Source: Mycolicibacterium gadium (GTDB lineage: Bacteria > Actinomycetota > Actinomycetes > Mycobacteriales > Mycobacteriaceae). Taken from it: DNA of 64,000 bases. Shown here piece by piece: positions 45,567 through 54,289 of this stretch (position 1 is the stretch's first letter; each line of letters opens with the position of its first letter). The notes beneath the pieces were generated by a model. It did not search any database and was not told the DNA's origin. It was given only the letters and a program-made list of their open reading frames with translations. Position numbers and translations under genes: made by a program. The stretch covers positions 1,240,001-1,304,000 of the forward strand of contig NZ_AP022608.1 of assembly GCF_010728925.1 (NCBI RefSeq), given 5' to 3'.

Positions 45567-46855
45567 GCCGGGCTCTTTCCGTCGCGCGCGGTGACCTTGC
45601 CCCGCAACAGTGTCAACGTCACCGTCGCAGGCAACTCCATCGATTCGTACGGCGTGTTGTCGGAGCGACTCGCCAGCTCTGACCCCTCAACCGTCCACGT
45701 CGCGTCGGGATCGACGACGGTCAGGTTGGCGGGCTCGCCTATCTCCAGCGGCCGGCCCTGATCCGGCAATCCGACGATGCGGGCGGGGTTCTCGCTCATC
45801 ACCCGGGCTACGTCGCGCCAGGTGAGCAGGCCGGGACGCACCATGGTCTCGACGACCACCGACAGCGCGGTCTGCAGGCCGAGCATGCCCGGGCGCGCGT
45901 GGGCGAACTCGCACATTTTCTCGTGCTCGGCATGCGGCGCGTGGTCGGTGGCGACGCAGTCGATCACCCCGTCGGCAAGCGCCTGGCGCAGCGCCTCGGC
46001 GTCGGTCGCCTCACGAAGCGGTGGATTCACCCGGTTTCGGCCGTCGTAGGAGGCCAGCCGGCCATCGTCGAGCAGAAGATGGTGCGGGGTCACCTCGGCG
46101 GTGATTGAAATGCCTTGTTCCTTGGCCCATCTGACGATCTCGACAGTGCCCGCGGTGGAGGCGTGGCAGATGTGCACGCGTGCGCCGGCGTCGCGGGCCA
46201 ATAACGCGTCGCGCGCGACAATGGACTCTTCGGCCGCGCGCGGCCAACCCGCCAACCCCAGCAGCGCCGCGTTGGGCCCCTCGTGTGCCACGGCACCGAC
46301 GGTGAGGCGGGGCTCCTCGGCATGCTGGGCGATGAGCACGCCCAGGCCCGTCGCATATTCCAGTGCGCGGCGCATGATCAGCGGATCGTGAACGCAGACG
46401 CCGTCATCGGAAAACATCCGCACCTGCCCAGCGCCGTTGGCCATCATGCCCATCTCGGTGAGCTGGGCACCGGCCAGACCCATCGTCACCGCACCGACGG
46501 GATGCACGTCGACGAGCCCGACCTGCTGGCCGCGGTGCCACACGTGATCGGTGACGACCGGGCTGTCTGCGACCGGGTTGGTGTTGGCCATCGCGAAAAC
46601 CGCGGTATAGCCACCCAAAGCCGCTGCGGCCGAGCCGGTTTCGATGTCCTCAGTGTACTCCCGGCCGGGCTCGCGCAGATGTGTGTGCAGGTCGACGAAT
46701 CCGGGAAGCAGAATCTGACCGGTGGCGTCGGCGACATCGGCATCGTCGGGAACGTCAAGCCCGGCACCGATGTCGGCGATCTGGCCGTCGGAGACGAGCA
46801 CGTCGATCCGGTCACCCTCGCCGTAGAGCCGCACCCTGCGGATCAGGACGCTCAT
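45563..46855 (-). CDS. pyrC: Dihydroorotase
   Basis: Cyclises carbamoyl aspartate to dihydroorotate. The 430-residue type I enzyme has the zinc-binding [20 protein letters not shown], the [17 protein letters not shown] segment with a metal-ligand histidine, and the catalytic [14 protein letters not shown]. Flanked by four-base overlaps with pyrB and the PH-like gene. Confidence 0.97.
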   Translation of the reverse strand: MSVLIRRVRLYGEGDRIDVLVSDGQIADIGAGLDVPDDADVADATGQILLPGFVDLHTHLREPGREYTEDIETGSAAAALGGYTAVFAMANTNPVADSPVVTDHVWHRGQQVGLVDVHPVGAVTMGLAGAQLTEMGMMANGAGQVRMFSDDGVCVHDPLIMRRALEYATGLGVLIAQHAEEPRLTVGAVAHEGPNAALLGLAGWPRAAEESIVARDALLARDAGARVHICHASTAGTVEIVRWAKEQGISITAEVTPHHLLLDDGRLASYDGRNRVNPPLREATDAEALRQALADGVIDCVATDHAPHAEHEKMCEFAHARPGMLGLQTALSVVVETMVRPGLLTWRDVARVMSENPARIVGLPDQGRPLEIGEPANLTVVDPDATWTVEGSELASRSDNTPYESMELPATVTLTLLRGKVTARDGKSPA

Positions 46856-47799
46856 ACGCTCATCGCTTCCACCTCAGCGCCCACCAGGAGGTGGAACAAC
46901 ACCGCCATTCGGATATGCACACCGTTGGAAACCTGCTGCAGGACAGCTGATTGCGGAGAATCGGCGACGGAGAACGCGATCTCCATCCCGCGCACCATCG
47001 GACCGGGATGCAGGACTACCGCGTTACCCGGAAGCAGTGCCTGGCGCTTCTCAGAGAGGCCGTACAGCACCGAGTATTCGCGCGCGGATGGGAAGAAGCC
47101 GCCGGTCATCCGCTCGGCCTGCACACGCAGCATCAGCACCGCATCTGCGACGGGCAATTCGGCGTCGAGGTCGTGCGACACGGTGACCGGCCAATCTGCG
47201 ACCCCGACCGGCAGCAGCGTGGGCGGGGCGACGAGCACCACTTCCGCGCCGAGCGTGTCGAGCAGCAGCACGTTGGACCGCGCGACCCGGCTGTGCAGCA
47301 CGTCGCCGACGATGACGACCCGCTTGCCTTCGATGTCGCCGAGCCGTTGCCGGATGGTGAGCGCGTCGAGCAGTGCCTGCGTCGGGTGTTCGTGAGTGCC
47401 GTCGCCGGCGTTGATCACCGACGGGCCACCCTGCTCGGTGAGTGTCCACTCGGCAAGCTGCTGGGCCGCCCCAGAGGCGGGGTGGCGGATGATCAGGGCA
47501 TCGGCACCGGCGGCACGCAGGGTCAGGGCGGTGTCGCGAAGCGACTCACCTTTGGAGACAGAGGATCCCGACGCGCTCACATTGATGACGTCGGCACTCA
47601 TCCATTTGCCTGCGACCTCGAATGACACCCGCGTGCGGGTGGAGTTCTCGTAGAACATCGTGATGATGGTGCGGCCGCGAAGCGTCGGCAGTTTCTTGAC
47701 CTCGCGGCCGAGCAGGGCCTGGCTGAACCGGTCGGCGTTGTCGAGAATCGCGAGCGCTTCAGCCCGCGACAGGTCGCCGGTTGAGAGCAGGTGCTTCAT
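46852..47799 (-). CDS. pyrB: Aspartate carbamoyltransferase, catalytic chain
   Basis: Committed step of pyrimidine synthesis. The 315-residue protein has the carbamoyl-phosphate motif [11 protein letters not shown], the catalytic [14 protein letters not shown] loop, [13 protein letters not shown] and the aspartate-binding MRVQAERM with HPGPM. There is no pyrI regulatory subunit here. It overlaps pyrR and pyrC by four bases. Confidence 0.97.
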   Translation of the reverse strand: MKHLLSTGDLSRAEALAILDNADRFSQALLGREVKKLPTLRGRTIITMFYENSTRTRVSFEVAGKWMSADVINVSASGSSVSKGESLRDTALTLRAAGADALIIRHPASGAAQQLAEWTLTEQGGPSVINAGDGTHEHPTQALLDALTIRQRLGDIEGKRVVIVGDVLHSRVARSNVLLLDTLGAEVVLVAPPTLLPVGVADWPVTVSHDLDAELPVADAVLMLRVQAERMTGGFFPSAREYSVLYGLSEKRQALLPGNAVVLHPGPMVRGMEIAFSVADSPQSAVLQQVSNGVHIRMAVLFHLLVGAEVEAMSV

Positions 47800-48368
47800 C
47801 TTGGGGGCCCTCCCTGCGGTGCGATCCAGATGCCCTCGACGTCATCGTCTTCGGTCAACCGCACCTTGACGTTCTCGGCCCTCGAGGTCGGCACGTTCTT
47901 GCCGACGTAGTCGGCCCGAAGCGGCAGCTCCCGGTGCCCGCGGTCGACGAGAACGGCGAGCTGGACGGCGCGGGGACGGCCGATGTCGCGCAGTGCATCC
48001 AACGCCGCGCGCACCGAGCGGCCGGTGTAGAGGACGTCGTCGACCAGGATCACGAGCGTGCCGTCGATGCCGCCCTCGGGAATCGAGGTGTCCTCCAGCG
48101 GCCGGGGCGGCTTGCTGTCGAGATCGTCGCGGTAGAGCGTGATGTCCAGCGCCCCGCGCGGAACGTCGACGTCGGCGAATTCCTTGATTTTCTCGACAAG
48201 CCGCGCGGCCAAGGTGACGCCGCGGGTGGGGATGCCGAGCAGGATGACGTGGGGAGCATCTTTACCGTCGAGCGCGGTCTTCTCGATGATTTGATGGGCC
48301 ATGCGGGAGATGGTCCGGCTGACGTCCGCTGAAGACATCAGTTCCCGGTCGGTGCCAGGCGCGCCCAA
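47796..48368 (-). CDS. pyrR: PyrR: RNA-binding regulator / uracil phosphoribosyltransferase
   Basis: PyrR senses UMP/UTP and binds pyr leader RNA; in mycobacteria it represses translation rather than causing attenuation. From TTG 48368 the protein has 190 residues: [26 protein letters not shown], the PRPP loop [22 protein letters not shown], and [29 protein letters not shown] 48368 fits the M. tuberculosis N-terminus (G-A-x-G ... ELMSxAD) and is 11 bases after a GGAGG; ATG 48338 is the alternative. First gene of the pyr operon. Confidence 0.92.
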   Translation of the reverse strand: MGAPGTDRELMSSADVSRTISRMAHQIIEKTALDGKDAPHVILLGIPTRGVTLAARLVEKIKEFADVDVPRGALDITLYRDDLDSKPPRPLEDTSIPEGGIDGTLVILVDDVLYTGRSVRAALDALRDIGRPRAVQLAVLVDRGHRELPLRADYVGKNVPTSRAENVKVRLTEDDDVEGIWIAPQGGPPR

Positions 48369-48388
48369 GGTAACCCTGACCTCCTTCT

Positions 48389-48404
48389 CCGCCTCTCGGG
48401 ACGG
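48389..48404 (-). promoter_or_regulatory. PyrR-binding RNA hairpin in the pyr leader
   Basis: On the transcript, CCGUC pairs with GGCGG around the loop CCGAGA, so the top of the stem-loop reads UCCCGAGAGGC. This is close to the known PyrR recognition loop (UCCAGAGAGGCU-like). It lies four bases upstream of the GGAGG ribosome-binding site of pyrR, suitable for blocking translation when PyrR is bound. Confidence 0.65.
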
Positions 48405-48432
48405 CTCTTTAAAGGATGTCGAAACTGCGGGG

Positions 48433-48438
48433 AGCTTA
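48433..48438 (-). promoter_or_regulatory. Candidate -10 (TAAGCT) of the pyr operon
   Basis: TAAGCT fits TANNNT and would place transcription start near 48426-48428, giving a leader of about 60 bases that contains the PyrR-type hairpin. No clear -35. Confidence 0.45.
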
Positions 48439-48491
48439 GCATCTGCATTTCGGCCCGCCGCACACGACACCATCGGTCAACGGGGCTTCAG

Positions 48492-48497
48492 TACGCT
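48492..48497 (+). promoter_or_regulatory. Putative leaderless -10 hexamer of the serine hydrolase gene (TACGCT)
   Basis: TACGCT ends seven bases before the ATG at 48505 and is divergent from the pyr promoter about 54 bases away. Confidence 0.5.
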
Positions 48498-48504
48498 GAC
48501 GTCG

Positions 48505-49710
48505 ATGAAGCTCGACGGTAACCAGACATCTATTCAAGAGGCCATCGACGCCGGATTGCTCGCCGGGGCCGTGACGCTGGTGTGCCGCGCGGGCGAAGTG
48601 CTGCAAGTCAACGAGCTCGGCTACCGCGACGTCGACGCGGGCCAGCCGATGGAACGGGACACGATCTTCCGTATCGCGTCGATGACCAAACCCGTGACCG
48701 TCGCCGCCGCGATGAGCCTGGCCGAAGAGGGCAAGCTGTCGTTGTCCGACCCGGTCTCGACCTGGCTGCCCGAGCTGGCCGATATGCAGGTGCTCGTCGA
48801 TCCGCGCGGCCCGCTCGACAAGACCACTCCCGCCCGTCGGCAGATCACAATCGACGATCTGATGACCCACCGCAGCGGGCTCGCCTACACGTTCTCCGTG
48901 CTCGGCCCGCTGAGCAAGGCATACGGGCGGATGTCCTTCCGCCAGGATCAGGACCGCTGGCTGGCCGAGCTGGCGACGCTGCCCCTGGTGCACCAGCCCG
49001 GCGATCGCCTCACCTACAGTCACGCCACCGACGTCCTGGGTATTGCGCTGTCGCGGATCGAGGGCAAGCCACTCTCTGACGTCGTGTCGGAGCGCATCTT
49101 TCAACCGCTCGGGATGGTCGACACCGGCTTCTCGGTGGGCACCGCGGGACGCCCACGCGCCGCGACGATGTACAAGCTCGACGCAGACATGGCGCTTCAG
49201 CACGACGTGATGGGGCCGGCGCCGATCGTCGATCCGCCGTTCTGCACCGGCGGTGCCGGCCTGTGGTCCACCGCCGACGACTACCTTCGGTTTGCCCGGA
49301 TGCTGCTCGGCGGCGGCACATTGGACGGTGTTCGGGTGCTGTCGGAGAAATCGGTCGAATTGATGCGCACCGACCGGTTGACCGACGAACAGAAGCGGCA
49401 ACCGTTTCTGGGGTCGCCGTTTTGGGTCGGCCGCGGCTTCGGGCTCAACCTCTCGGTCGTGACCGACCCCGCCAAATCACGGCAACTCTTCGGCCCCGGC
49501 GGCCTCGGCACGTTCAGTTGGCCCGGCGCGTACGGCACGTGGTGGCAAGCCGACCCGAGCGCCGATCTGGTGCTCATCTACTTGATCCAGAATCTCCCGG
49601 AAATCAACGCCGACATGGCAGCGGCCGTCGCGGGCAACACCTCGTTGGCGAAGCTGCAAAGCGCACAGCCCAAGTTCGTCCGTCGGACGTATCAAGCGCT
49701 CGATCTCTGA
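48505..49710 (+). CDS. Beta-lactamase-fold serine hydrolase (class C / family VIII esterase-like)
   Basis: A 401-residue cytoplasmic enzyme of the penicillin-binding-protein fold. The catalytic S-x-x-K is Ser59-Met-Thr-Lys62 in FRIASMTKP. The second motif is Tyr171-Ser-His in TYSHATDVLG, where true class C beta-lactamases have Y-A-N, and a GTFSWPGAYGTWW segment stands near the third motif. The Y-S-H form is usual in family VIII esterases. There is no signal peptide from ATG 48505, which argues against a secreted beta-lactamase. The frame extending to 48301 overlaps the pyr leader and was rejected. Confidence 0.9.
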   Translation: MKLDGNQTSIQEAIDAGLLAGAVTLVCRAGEVLQVNELGYRDVDAGQPMERDTIFRIASMTKPVTVAAAMSLAEEGKLSLSDPVSTWLPELADMQVLVDPRGPLDKTTPARRQITIDDLMTHRSGLAYTFSVLGPLSKAYGRMSFRQDQDRWLAELATLPLVHQPGDRLTYSHATDVLGIALSRIEGKPLSDVVSERIFQPLGMVDTGFSVGTAGRPRAATMYKLDADMALQHDVMGPAPIVDPPFCTGGAGLWSTADDYLRFARMLLGGGTLDGVRVLSEKSVELMRTDRLTDEQKRQPFLGSPFWVGRGFGLNLSVVTDPAKSRQLFGPGGLGTFSWPGAYGTWWQADPSADLVLIYLIQNLPEINADMAAAVAGNTSLAKLQSAQPKFVRRTYQALDL

Positions 49711-49713
49711 CGC

Positions 49714-49719
49714 TACGGT
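49714..49719 (+). promoter_or_regulatory. Putative leaderless -10 hexamer of the FAD monooxygenase gene (TACGGT)
   Basis: TACGGT lies immediately after the stop of the serine hydrolase and ends six bases before the ATG at 49726. Confidence 0.5.
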
Positions 49720-49725
49720 AATGGC

Positions 49726-50949
49726 ATGACCCAGCCCACGGTGGTGATCAGCGGCGCCGGAATCGCGGGGCCCGCACTGGCATTCTGGCTGACCCGCAAC
49801 GGATATCGGGGCGTCGTCGTGGAGACCGGGCCCGGGATCCGGCCCGGCGGGCAGACGGTGGACCTCCGGGGCGCCGGTGGTGACGTCGTCGAACGGATGG
49901 GGCTGATGGACGAGATGGAGCGGCGCTCGCTGTTCCAGCGCGGCATCGCATGGGTGAAGTCCGATGGCAGCCGACGCGCGGAGATGCCCGTGACGGCATT
50001 CGACGGCAACGGCCCGGTCTCCAAGCTGGAGATCCTGCGCGGCGATCTGGTGGATGTGCTGTACCAAGCCACGAAGGACACGGCGGAGTACCGCTTCAAC
50101 ACCCGGATCTCCGATCTCGCGCAGGATTCGACCGGGGTCGACGTGACGTTGTCAGACGGCAGCACATCGAGGGTGGACCTCGTAGTCGGTGCCGACGGAC
50201 CGCATTCCGCGGTGCGGCGCCTGGTGTTCGGACCCGAGGAACAGTTCGTCAAGCCGATCGGCGGCTACAACGCTTGGTTCTCGGCTCCGGACCGCGCCGG
50301 CCTGGACAGTTGGTATCTGATGTACCAAGCGCCGGGCGGTCTGAACGCCTCGATGCGGCCTTCACACGATCCGTCGATCGCGAAGGCGGGGTTGGCCTTT
50401 CAGTCGAAGCCGATCGTCTACGACCGGCACAACCTCGACGAACAGCGACATATCCTGGTCGAGCGGTTCGCCGGCGCGGGCTGGGAATGCGATGCGCTGC
50501 TGGCCGCAGCGCAGGAAGCCGACGACTTCTACTTCGACTCGCTCGCGCAGGTCCACATGCCATCGTGGTCTTCGGGGCGGGTCACACTGGTCGGCGACGC
50601 AGGTTACTGCGCCTCACCGCTCAGCGGCATGGGCACCAGCCTGGCGCTGGTCGGCGCCTACGTTCTCGCCGGCGAACTTGGACCGGCGGATTCGCTTGAT
50701 GCCGAACACCTTCAGTCCGCGCTGAAGCGCTACGGGTCGGTGATGCGGCCCTACGTCGACACCTGCCAGGACCTACCCAACAACATCGACCGGTTCGCAC
50801 CTATGACGGAGAAAGAGATCGCGGACAACGCGACGGCGATGAAGTGGATGCAGCGCTGGCCATTTCGCCCCATCGCCGCCAGGCTGTGGTTCCGGATCGC
50901 CGATTCCATCGACCTTCCGGACTACGCCACCGCATCGCCCGACGAGTAG
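49726..50949 (+). CDS. FAD-dependent aromatic hydroxylase/monooxygenase (PHBH-like)
   Basis: A 407-residue class A flavoprotein. It has the N-terminal GAGIAGPALAFWLTRNG FAD motif, VDLVVGADGPHSAVRR (the DG motif binding both FAD and NADPH) near residue 150, and the second FAD motif GRVTLVGDAGYCASPLSGMGTSLAL near residue 290. Close in layout to TetX- and UbiH-like enzymes. Substrate unknown. It follows the serine hydrolase by 15 bases, so read-through is possible. Confidence 0.92.
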   Translation: MTQPTVVISGAGIAGPALAFWLTRNGYRGVVVETGPGIRPGGQTVDLRGAGGDVVERMGLMDEMERRSLFQRGIAWVKSDGSRRAEMPVTAFDGNGPVSKLEILRGDLVDVLYQATKDTAEYRFNTRISDLAQDSTGVDVTLSDGSTSRVDLVVGADGPHSAVRRLVFGPEEQFVKPIGGYNAWFSAPDRAGLDSWYLMYQAPGGLNASMRPSHDPSIAKAGLAFQSKPIVYDRHNLDEQRHILVERFAGAGWECDALLAAAQEADDFYFDSLAQVHMPSWSSGRVTLVGDAGYCASPLSGMGTSLALVGAYVLAGELGPADSLDAEHLQSALKRYGSVMRPYVDTCQDLPNNIDRFAPMTEKEIADNATAMKWMQRWPFRPIAARLWFRIADSIDLPDYATASPDE

Positions 50950-50954
50950 AGGTA

Positions 50955-51509
50955 CTACTCGATACAGCGCGAGAGCACACGGCCGAACTGGAGCAGACGC
51001 TGCATCTGGGCCAGACCGCCGTTGTCGACCGACTTGTAATAGCGGAACGACTCGCAGTAGATGTCGGTCTCGGTCACCGACTTCTGCCGCGACCGAGTGA
51101 CCAATTGTGTGTACATCCGCAGTCGGACCTCCGAGAGTCTGCGGGTGCCGTCGTCAAGCGCCTCGTACTCGGTGGTGAGCACATGGTCGGTGATGGTCGA
51201 CAGCAGGATCGTGCGCACGGACGCGTTGAGCACCCGGCGCTCGCGATCGTCGACGATCGACGACTCGTCGTCCGCACGCCAGATGATCAGCCGGTGCCCG
51301 TCGGTGAGCACCACCTCCTGCCACAGGGGGTTTTCGTCGGTGTCACCCCACGACCCGTCGTTGAATCCGCGCGACATGATGAACGACTTGATCGCGGGAA
51401 GGTCGATGACGGAACGCAATTGGTCCAGCGCCAGTTCGGGATCACGCAGGTATACCTTGGCCGCCTCGTCCATACTCGAGTACGGCGCCCAGTCCTGCGG
51501 TGCTCCCAT
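50955..51509 (-). CDS. Conserved hypothetical protein downstream of nusB
   Basis: A 184-residue soluble protein starting MGAPQDWAPYSSMDEAAKVYL. It has no membrane segment and no motif I can assign; the pattern of alternating strands (WQEVVLTDGHRLIIWRADDES, then helices) suggests a compact alpha/beta fold. Its ATG directly follows the nusB TAA. Mycobacteria keep a gene of this kind next to nusB, so it may be tied to translation or rRNA transcription, but that is only context. Confidence 0.8.
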   Translation of the reverse strand: MGAPQDWAPYSSMDEAAKVYLRDPELALDQLRSVIDLPAIKSFIMSRGFNDGSWGDTDENPLWQEVVLTDGHRLIIWRADDESSIVDDRERRVLNASVRTILLSTITDHVLTTEYEALDDGTRRLSEVRLRMYTQLVTRSRQKSVTETDIYCESFRYYKSVDNGGLAQMQRLLQFGRVLSRCIE

Positions 51510-51998
51510 TTATGTCCCTACGCCCGAATCGCCCGTCCCCCGAACAGCTTCTGCGGCCGCCCGGATCTGAGGTGTCACCAACATCACCTGACCCAGCACA
51601 CCGTTGACGAAACCCGGTGAGTCGTCGGTGGACAACTGCTTGGCCAGTTCGACGGCTTCGTCGACGGCAACCGGTTCGGGAACGTCGTCGGCGTGCAGCA
51701 GTTCCCACACCGCCACCCGCAGGATCGCCCGGTCGACGGCAGGCAGCCGGTCCAGCGTCCAGCCCTGCAGATGCGCGGCGATCAGATCGTCGATGTGCGC
51801 GGCGTGATCGGTCACCCCACGCGCCACCGTCGCCGTGTACGGATTCAACGGTGAAACGTCGGATTGCGTCTGAGACAGGGCACTACGCGACTCGGCTACC
51901 TCCGCGGGCGTGATCCCGCGTGCCTCGGCTTCGAAGAGCAGGTCGACGGCGCGCTTTCTGGCCTGATGGCGGCCACGGTCTCCGCGGCGCTCAGGCAT
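51510..51998 (-). CDS. nusB: Transcription antitermination protein NusB
   Basis: NusB binds boxA RNA with NusE (S10) to keep RNA polymerase processive on rRNA operons. The 162-residue all-helical protein shows [19 protein letters not shown] near the start, [21 protein letters not shown] and [28 protein letters not shown], all classic. It overlaps efp by eight bases. Confidence 0.95.
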   Translation of the reverse strand: MPERRGDRGRHQARKRAVDLLFEAEARGITPAEVAESRSALSQTQSDVSPLNPYTATVARGVTDHAAHIDDLIAAHLQGWTLDRLPAVDRAILRVAVWELLHADDVPEPVAVDEAVELAKQLSTDDSPGFVNGVLGQVMLVTPQIRAAAEAVRGTGDSGVGT

Positions 51999-52554
51999 TC
52001 ACCCTTCCCAGGTAGCTGCCGTCACGCGAATCCACCTTCAGCTTGTCGCCGGTGTTGATGAACAACGGCACCTGGATCTCCGCACCGGTTTCGACGGTGG
52101 CGGGTTTGGTGCCTGCGCTGGACCGGTCGCCCTGCAGGCCCGGCTCGGTGTGGGTGACCTCGAGTTCGACGGTGACCGGCAGTTCGAGATACAGCGGCGC
52201 GCCGTCGTGGAAGGCGATCTGCACCGGAAGGCTCTCCAGCAGGAACTTGGCGGCATCGCCGACGAGCGACTCCGGCAGCGGGTGCTGCTCGTAGTCCTGG
52301 GAGTCCATGAACACGAAGTCCGAGCCATCGCGGTACAGATAGGTGGCGTCGCGGCGGTCGACGGTGGCGGTCTCGACCTTCACACCGGCGTTGTAGGTCT
52401 TGTCGACGACTTTGCCCGACAGCACGTTCTTGAGCTTGGTACGCACGAACGCGGGGCCCTTGCCCGGCTTGACGTGCTGGAATTCGATGATCTGCCACAG
52501 TTGGCCGTCAATCTGAAGGACGAGCCCGTTCTTGAAGTCGGCGGTCGATGCCAC
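51991..52554 (-). CDS. efp: Elongation factor P
   Basis: Relieves ribosome stalling at polyproline. The 187-residue protein has the three beta-barrel domains of the family: [37 protein letters not shown] in domain I with the tip loop KPGKGPA (lysine at its apex), and the C-terminal [31 protein letters not shown]. No PoxA/YmfI-type modification gene is nearby. It is between pepQ and nusB. Confidence 0.97.
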   Translation of the reverse strand: MASTADFKNGLVLQIDGQLWQIIEFQHVKPGKGPAFVRTKLKNVLSGKVVDKTYNAGVKVETATVDRRDATYLYRDGSDFVFMDSQDYEQHPLPESLVGDAAKFLLESLPVQIAFHDGAPLYLELPVTVELEVTHTEPGLQGDRSSAGTKPATVETGAEIQVPLFINTGDKLKVDSRDGSYLGRVNA

Positions 52555-52572
52555 GGTGGATTGTTCTCCTGT

Positions 52573-53667
52573 TCAGAGGATCGCCAGTTCCTTGGGGAAC
52601 CGGGTGAGTAAGTCAGGGTTCGGGTGTGAATCACTGCCGACGACAAGCGTGTCCTCGATTCGGACACCGCCGCGGTCTGGCAGATAGACACCGGGTTCCA
52701 CGGTCACCGCGGAGCCAGCAAGCAGTGTACCGGCGGATGACGCGCTGATTCCCGGCGCTTCGTGAATCTGCAAACCGACCCCGTGCCCCAATCCGTGACC
52801 GAAGTTCTCGCCATATCCTGCGTCGGCGATAATCTGTCGCGACGCCGCGTCGACGTCGGAGAGCGCGACCCCCGGCGCCAGCGCCTCGCGGCCGGCCCGC
52901 TGCGCGGCCGCCACCAGTTCGTAGAGGTCGAGCTGCCACTGGGCGGCCTGCGACAACACGAACGTCCGCGTCATATCGGAGTGGTAGCCGCACACCAGCG
53001 CCCCGAAGTCGATCTTGACCAAGTCCCCCGCGGCCAGCACCGAGTCGGTCGGCCGATGGTGCGGAATCGCGGAGTTGGGACCGGCGGCCACGATGGTTTC
53101 GAACGACCTGCCGTCGGCGCCGTGATCCAGCATCAGCGCCTCGAGTTCGCGGCCCACCTCTTTTTCGGTACGGCCCGGCCGCAACCCACCCCGCTCGATG
53201 AGATCGTGCAGCGCCGCATCGGCGGCCTCACACGCCAACCGCAACAAGGCGACCTCGCCGGCGTCCTTGACCTCGCGCAACGCCTCCACCGTTCCCGAAG
53301 CCCGGACCAGTTCGGTCCTGTCTCCCGCCGCCTTGGCGAGCACACTGAACATATCGACGGTCACCACATGACTTTCGAAGCCGACGCGGGACATTCCGTC
53401 GGCCGACGCGCGCGCAACCAGATGCGGCCCGCACGCCCGTTCGATGACGAGTTCGGCGTCGGGCGCCTGCTGCGCGGCCTGGGTGCGGTAGCGCCCGTCG
53501 GTGGCCAGCACCGGTGTCGGGTCCTCCGCGCGTATCAGCAGTGCCGCGTTGGACCCGGTGAAGCCGGACAGATATCGGACGTTGACCAGGTCCGATACCA
53601 GCATGGCGTCCAGATCTTCGGCGACCAGTCGCTGACGCAGCCGGTCCCGGCGCTGTGAAATAGTCAC
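52573..53667 (-). CDS. pepQ: Xaa-Pro dipeptidase / aminopeptidase P-like protein
   Basis: Cleaves the X-Pro bond. The 364-residue protein has the creatinase-like N-terminal domain and the pita-bread C-terminal domain with all five metal ligands visible: two aspartates in KIDFGALVCGYHSDMTRTF, the histidine in GHGLGHGVGLQIHE, and glutamates in VTVEPGVYLP and RIEDTLVV. GTG start; TAGGTT lies eight bases upstream. First gene of pepQ-efp-nusB, a cluster that links proline-peptide use and translation of proline stretches. Confidence 0.94.
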   Translation of the reverse strand: MTISQRRDRLRQRLVAEDLDAMLVSDLVNVRYLSGFTGSNAALLIRAEDPTPVLATDGRYRTQAAQQAPDAELVIERACGPHLVARASADGMSRVGFESHVVTVDMFSVLAKAAGDRTELVRASGTVEALREVKDAGEVALLRLACEAADAALHDLIERGGLRPGRTEKEVGRELEALMLDHGADGRSFETIVAAGPNSAIPHHRPTDSVLAAGDLVKIDFGALVCGYHSDMTRTFVLSQAAQWQLDLYELVAAAQRAGREALAPGVALSDVDAASRQIIADAGYGENFGHGLGHGVGLQIHEAPGISASSAGTLLAGSAVTVEPGVYLPDRGGVRIEDTLVVGSDSHPNPDLLTRFPKELAIL

Positions 53668-53675
53668 GGTTGTTG

Positions 53676-53681
53676 AACCTA
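53676..53681 (-). promoter_or_regulatory. Putative -10 hexamer of pepQ-efp-nusB (TAGGTT)
   Basis: TAGGTT fits TANNNT and ends eight bases before the pepQ GTG, slightly longer than the ideal leaderless spacing. It is five bases from the divergent hexamer at 53687. Confidence 0.4.
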
Positions 53682-53686
53682 CTCGC

Positions 53687-53692
53687 TAAGGT
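53687..53692 (+). promoter_or_regulatory. Putative -10 hexamer of the B-4DMT-type membrane protein gene (TAAGGT)
   Basis: TAAGGT fits TANNNT and ends eight bases before the ATG at 53701; it faces the pepQ promoter. Confidence 0.4.
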
Positions 53693-53700
53693 GTGGCCTC

Positions 53701-54249
53701 ATGAGTAAGTGGTTGCTGCGCGGACTGGTGTTCGCGGCCCTGATGGTGATCGTTCGATTGCTACAGGGAGCGATGATCAACGCGTGGGAGACCAGGGCCG
53801 GGCTGATCAGTCTCATTCTGGTGGTTCTCTTCGCCGTCGCCGTGTTCGTGTGGGGCCTGGCCGACGGCCGCGCTGACGCCCGCTCCAATCCCGATCCGGA
53901 CCGCCGCGGCGACCTGTCCATGACGTGGCTGCTGGCCGGCCTGTTCGCGGGCATCGTCAGCGGCGCCGTCGCATGGTTCATCCACCTCTTCTACAAGTCC
54001 CTCTACGTCGAGGGGCTGATCAACGAGCTCACCACCTTCGCGGCGTTCACCGCATTGCTGGTGTTCCTGATGGCCCTCCTTGGCGTGACGTTCGGCCGCT
54101 GGCTCGTCGACCGCAACGCACCCCCGGTCACCCGGCACCGTTCCGGGGACGACGAGCGCGCTGACACCGACGTGTTCGCCGCCGTCAACCAGCCCGAGGG
54201 CGAGCGCACCGAGGAGTACGAGACGGTCGAGACCCGTCGCGACAAGTAG
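53701..54249 (+). CDS. Four-helix membrane protein, B-4DMT type
   Basis: A 182-residue protein with four hydrophobic helices (about residues 4-23, 32-55, 76-98 and 110-135), then an acidic, charged tail of about 45 residues. The same gene lies divergent to pepQ in M. tuberculosis and is classed among four-helix drug/metabolite transporter-like proteins. No substrate can be read. Confidence 0.85.
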   Translation: MSKWLLRGLVFAALMVIVRLLQGAMINAWETRAGLISLILVVLFAVAVFVWGLADGRADARSNPDPDRRGDLSMTWLLAGLFAGIVSGAVAWFIHLFYKSLYVEGLINELTTFAAFTALLVFLMALLGVTFGRWLVDRNAPPVTRHRSGDDERADTDVFAAVNQPEGERTEEYETVETRRDK

Positions 54250-54289
54250 TCCCGGCGTCCTCTGACGACCTGAGCTCCTCAAGTCGATC

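Noticed and set aside
48505..49710. Secreted class C beta-lactamase
   Set aside because: No signal peptide from the supported start and Y-S-H in place of Y-A-N; an esterase-like hydrolase fits better.
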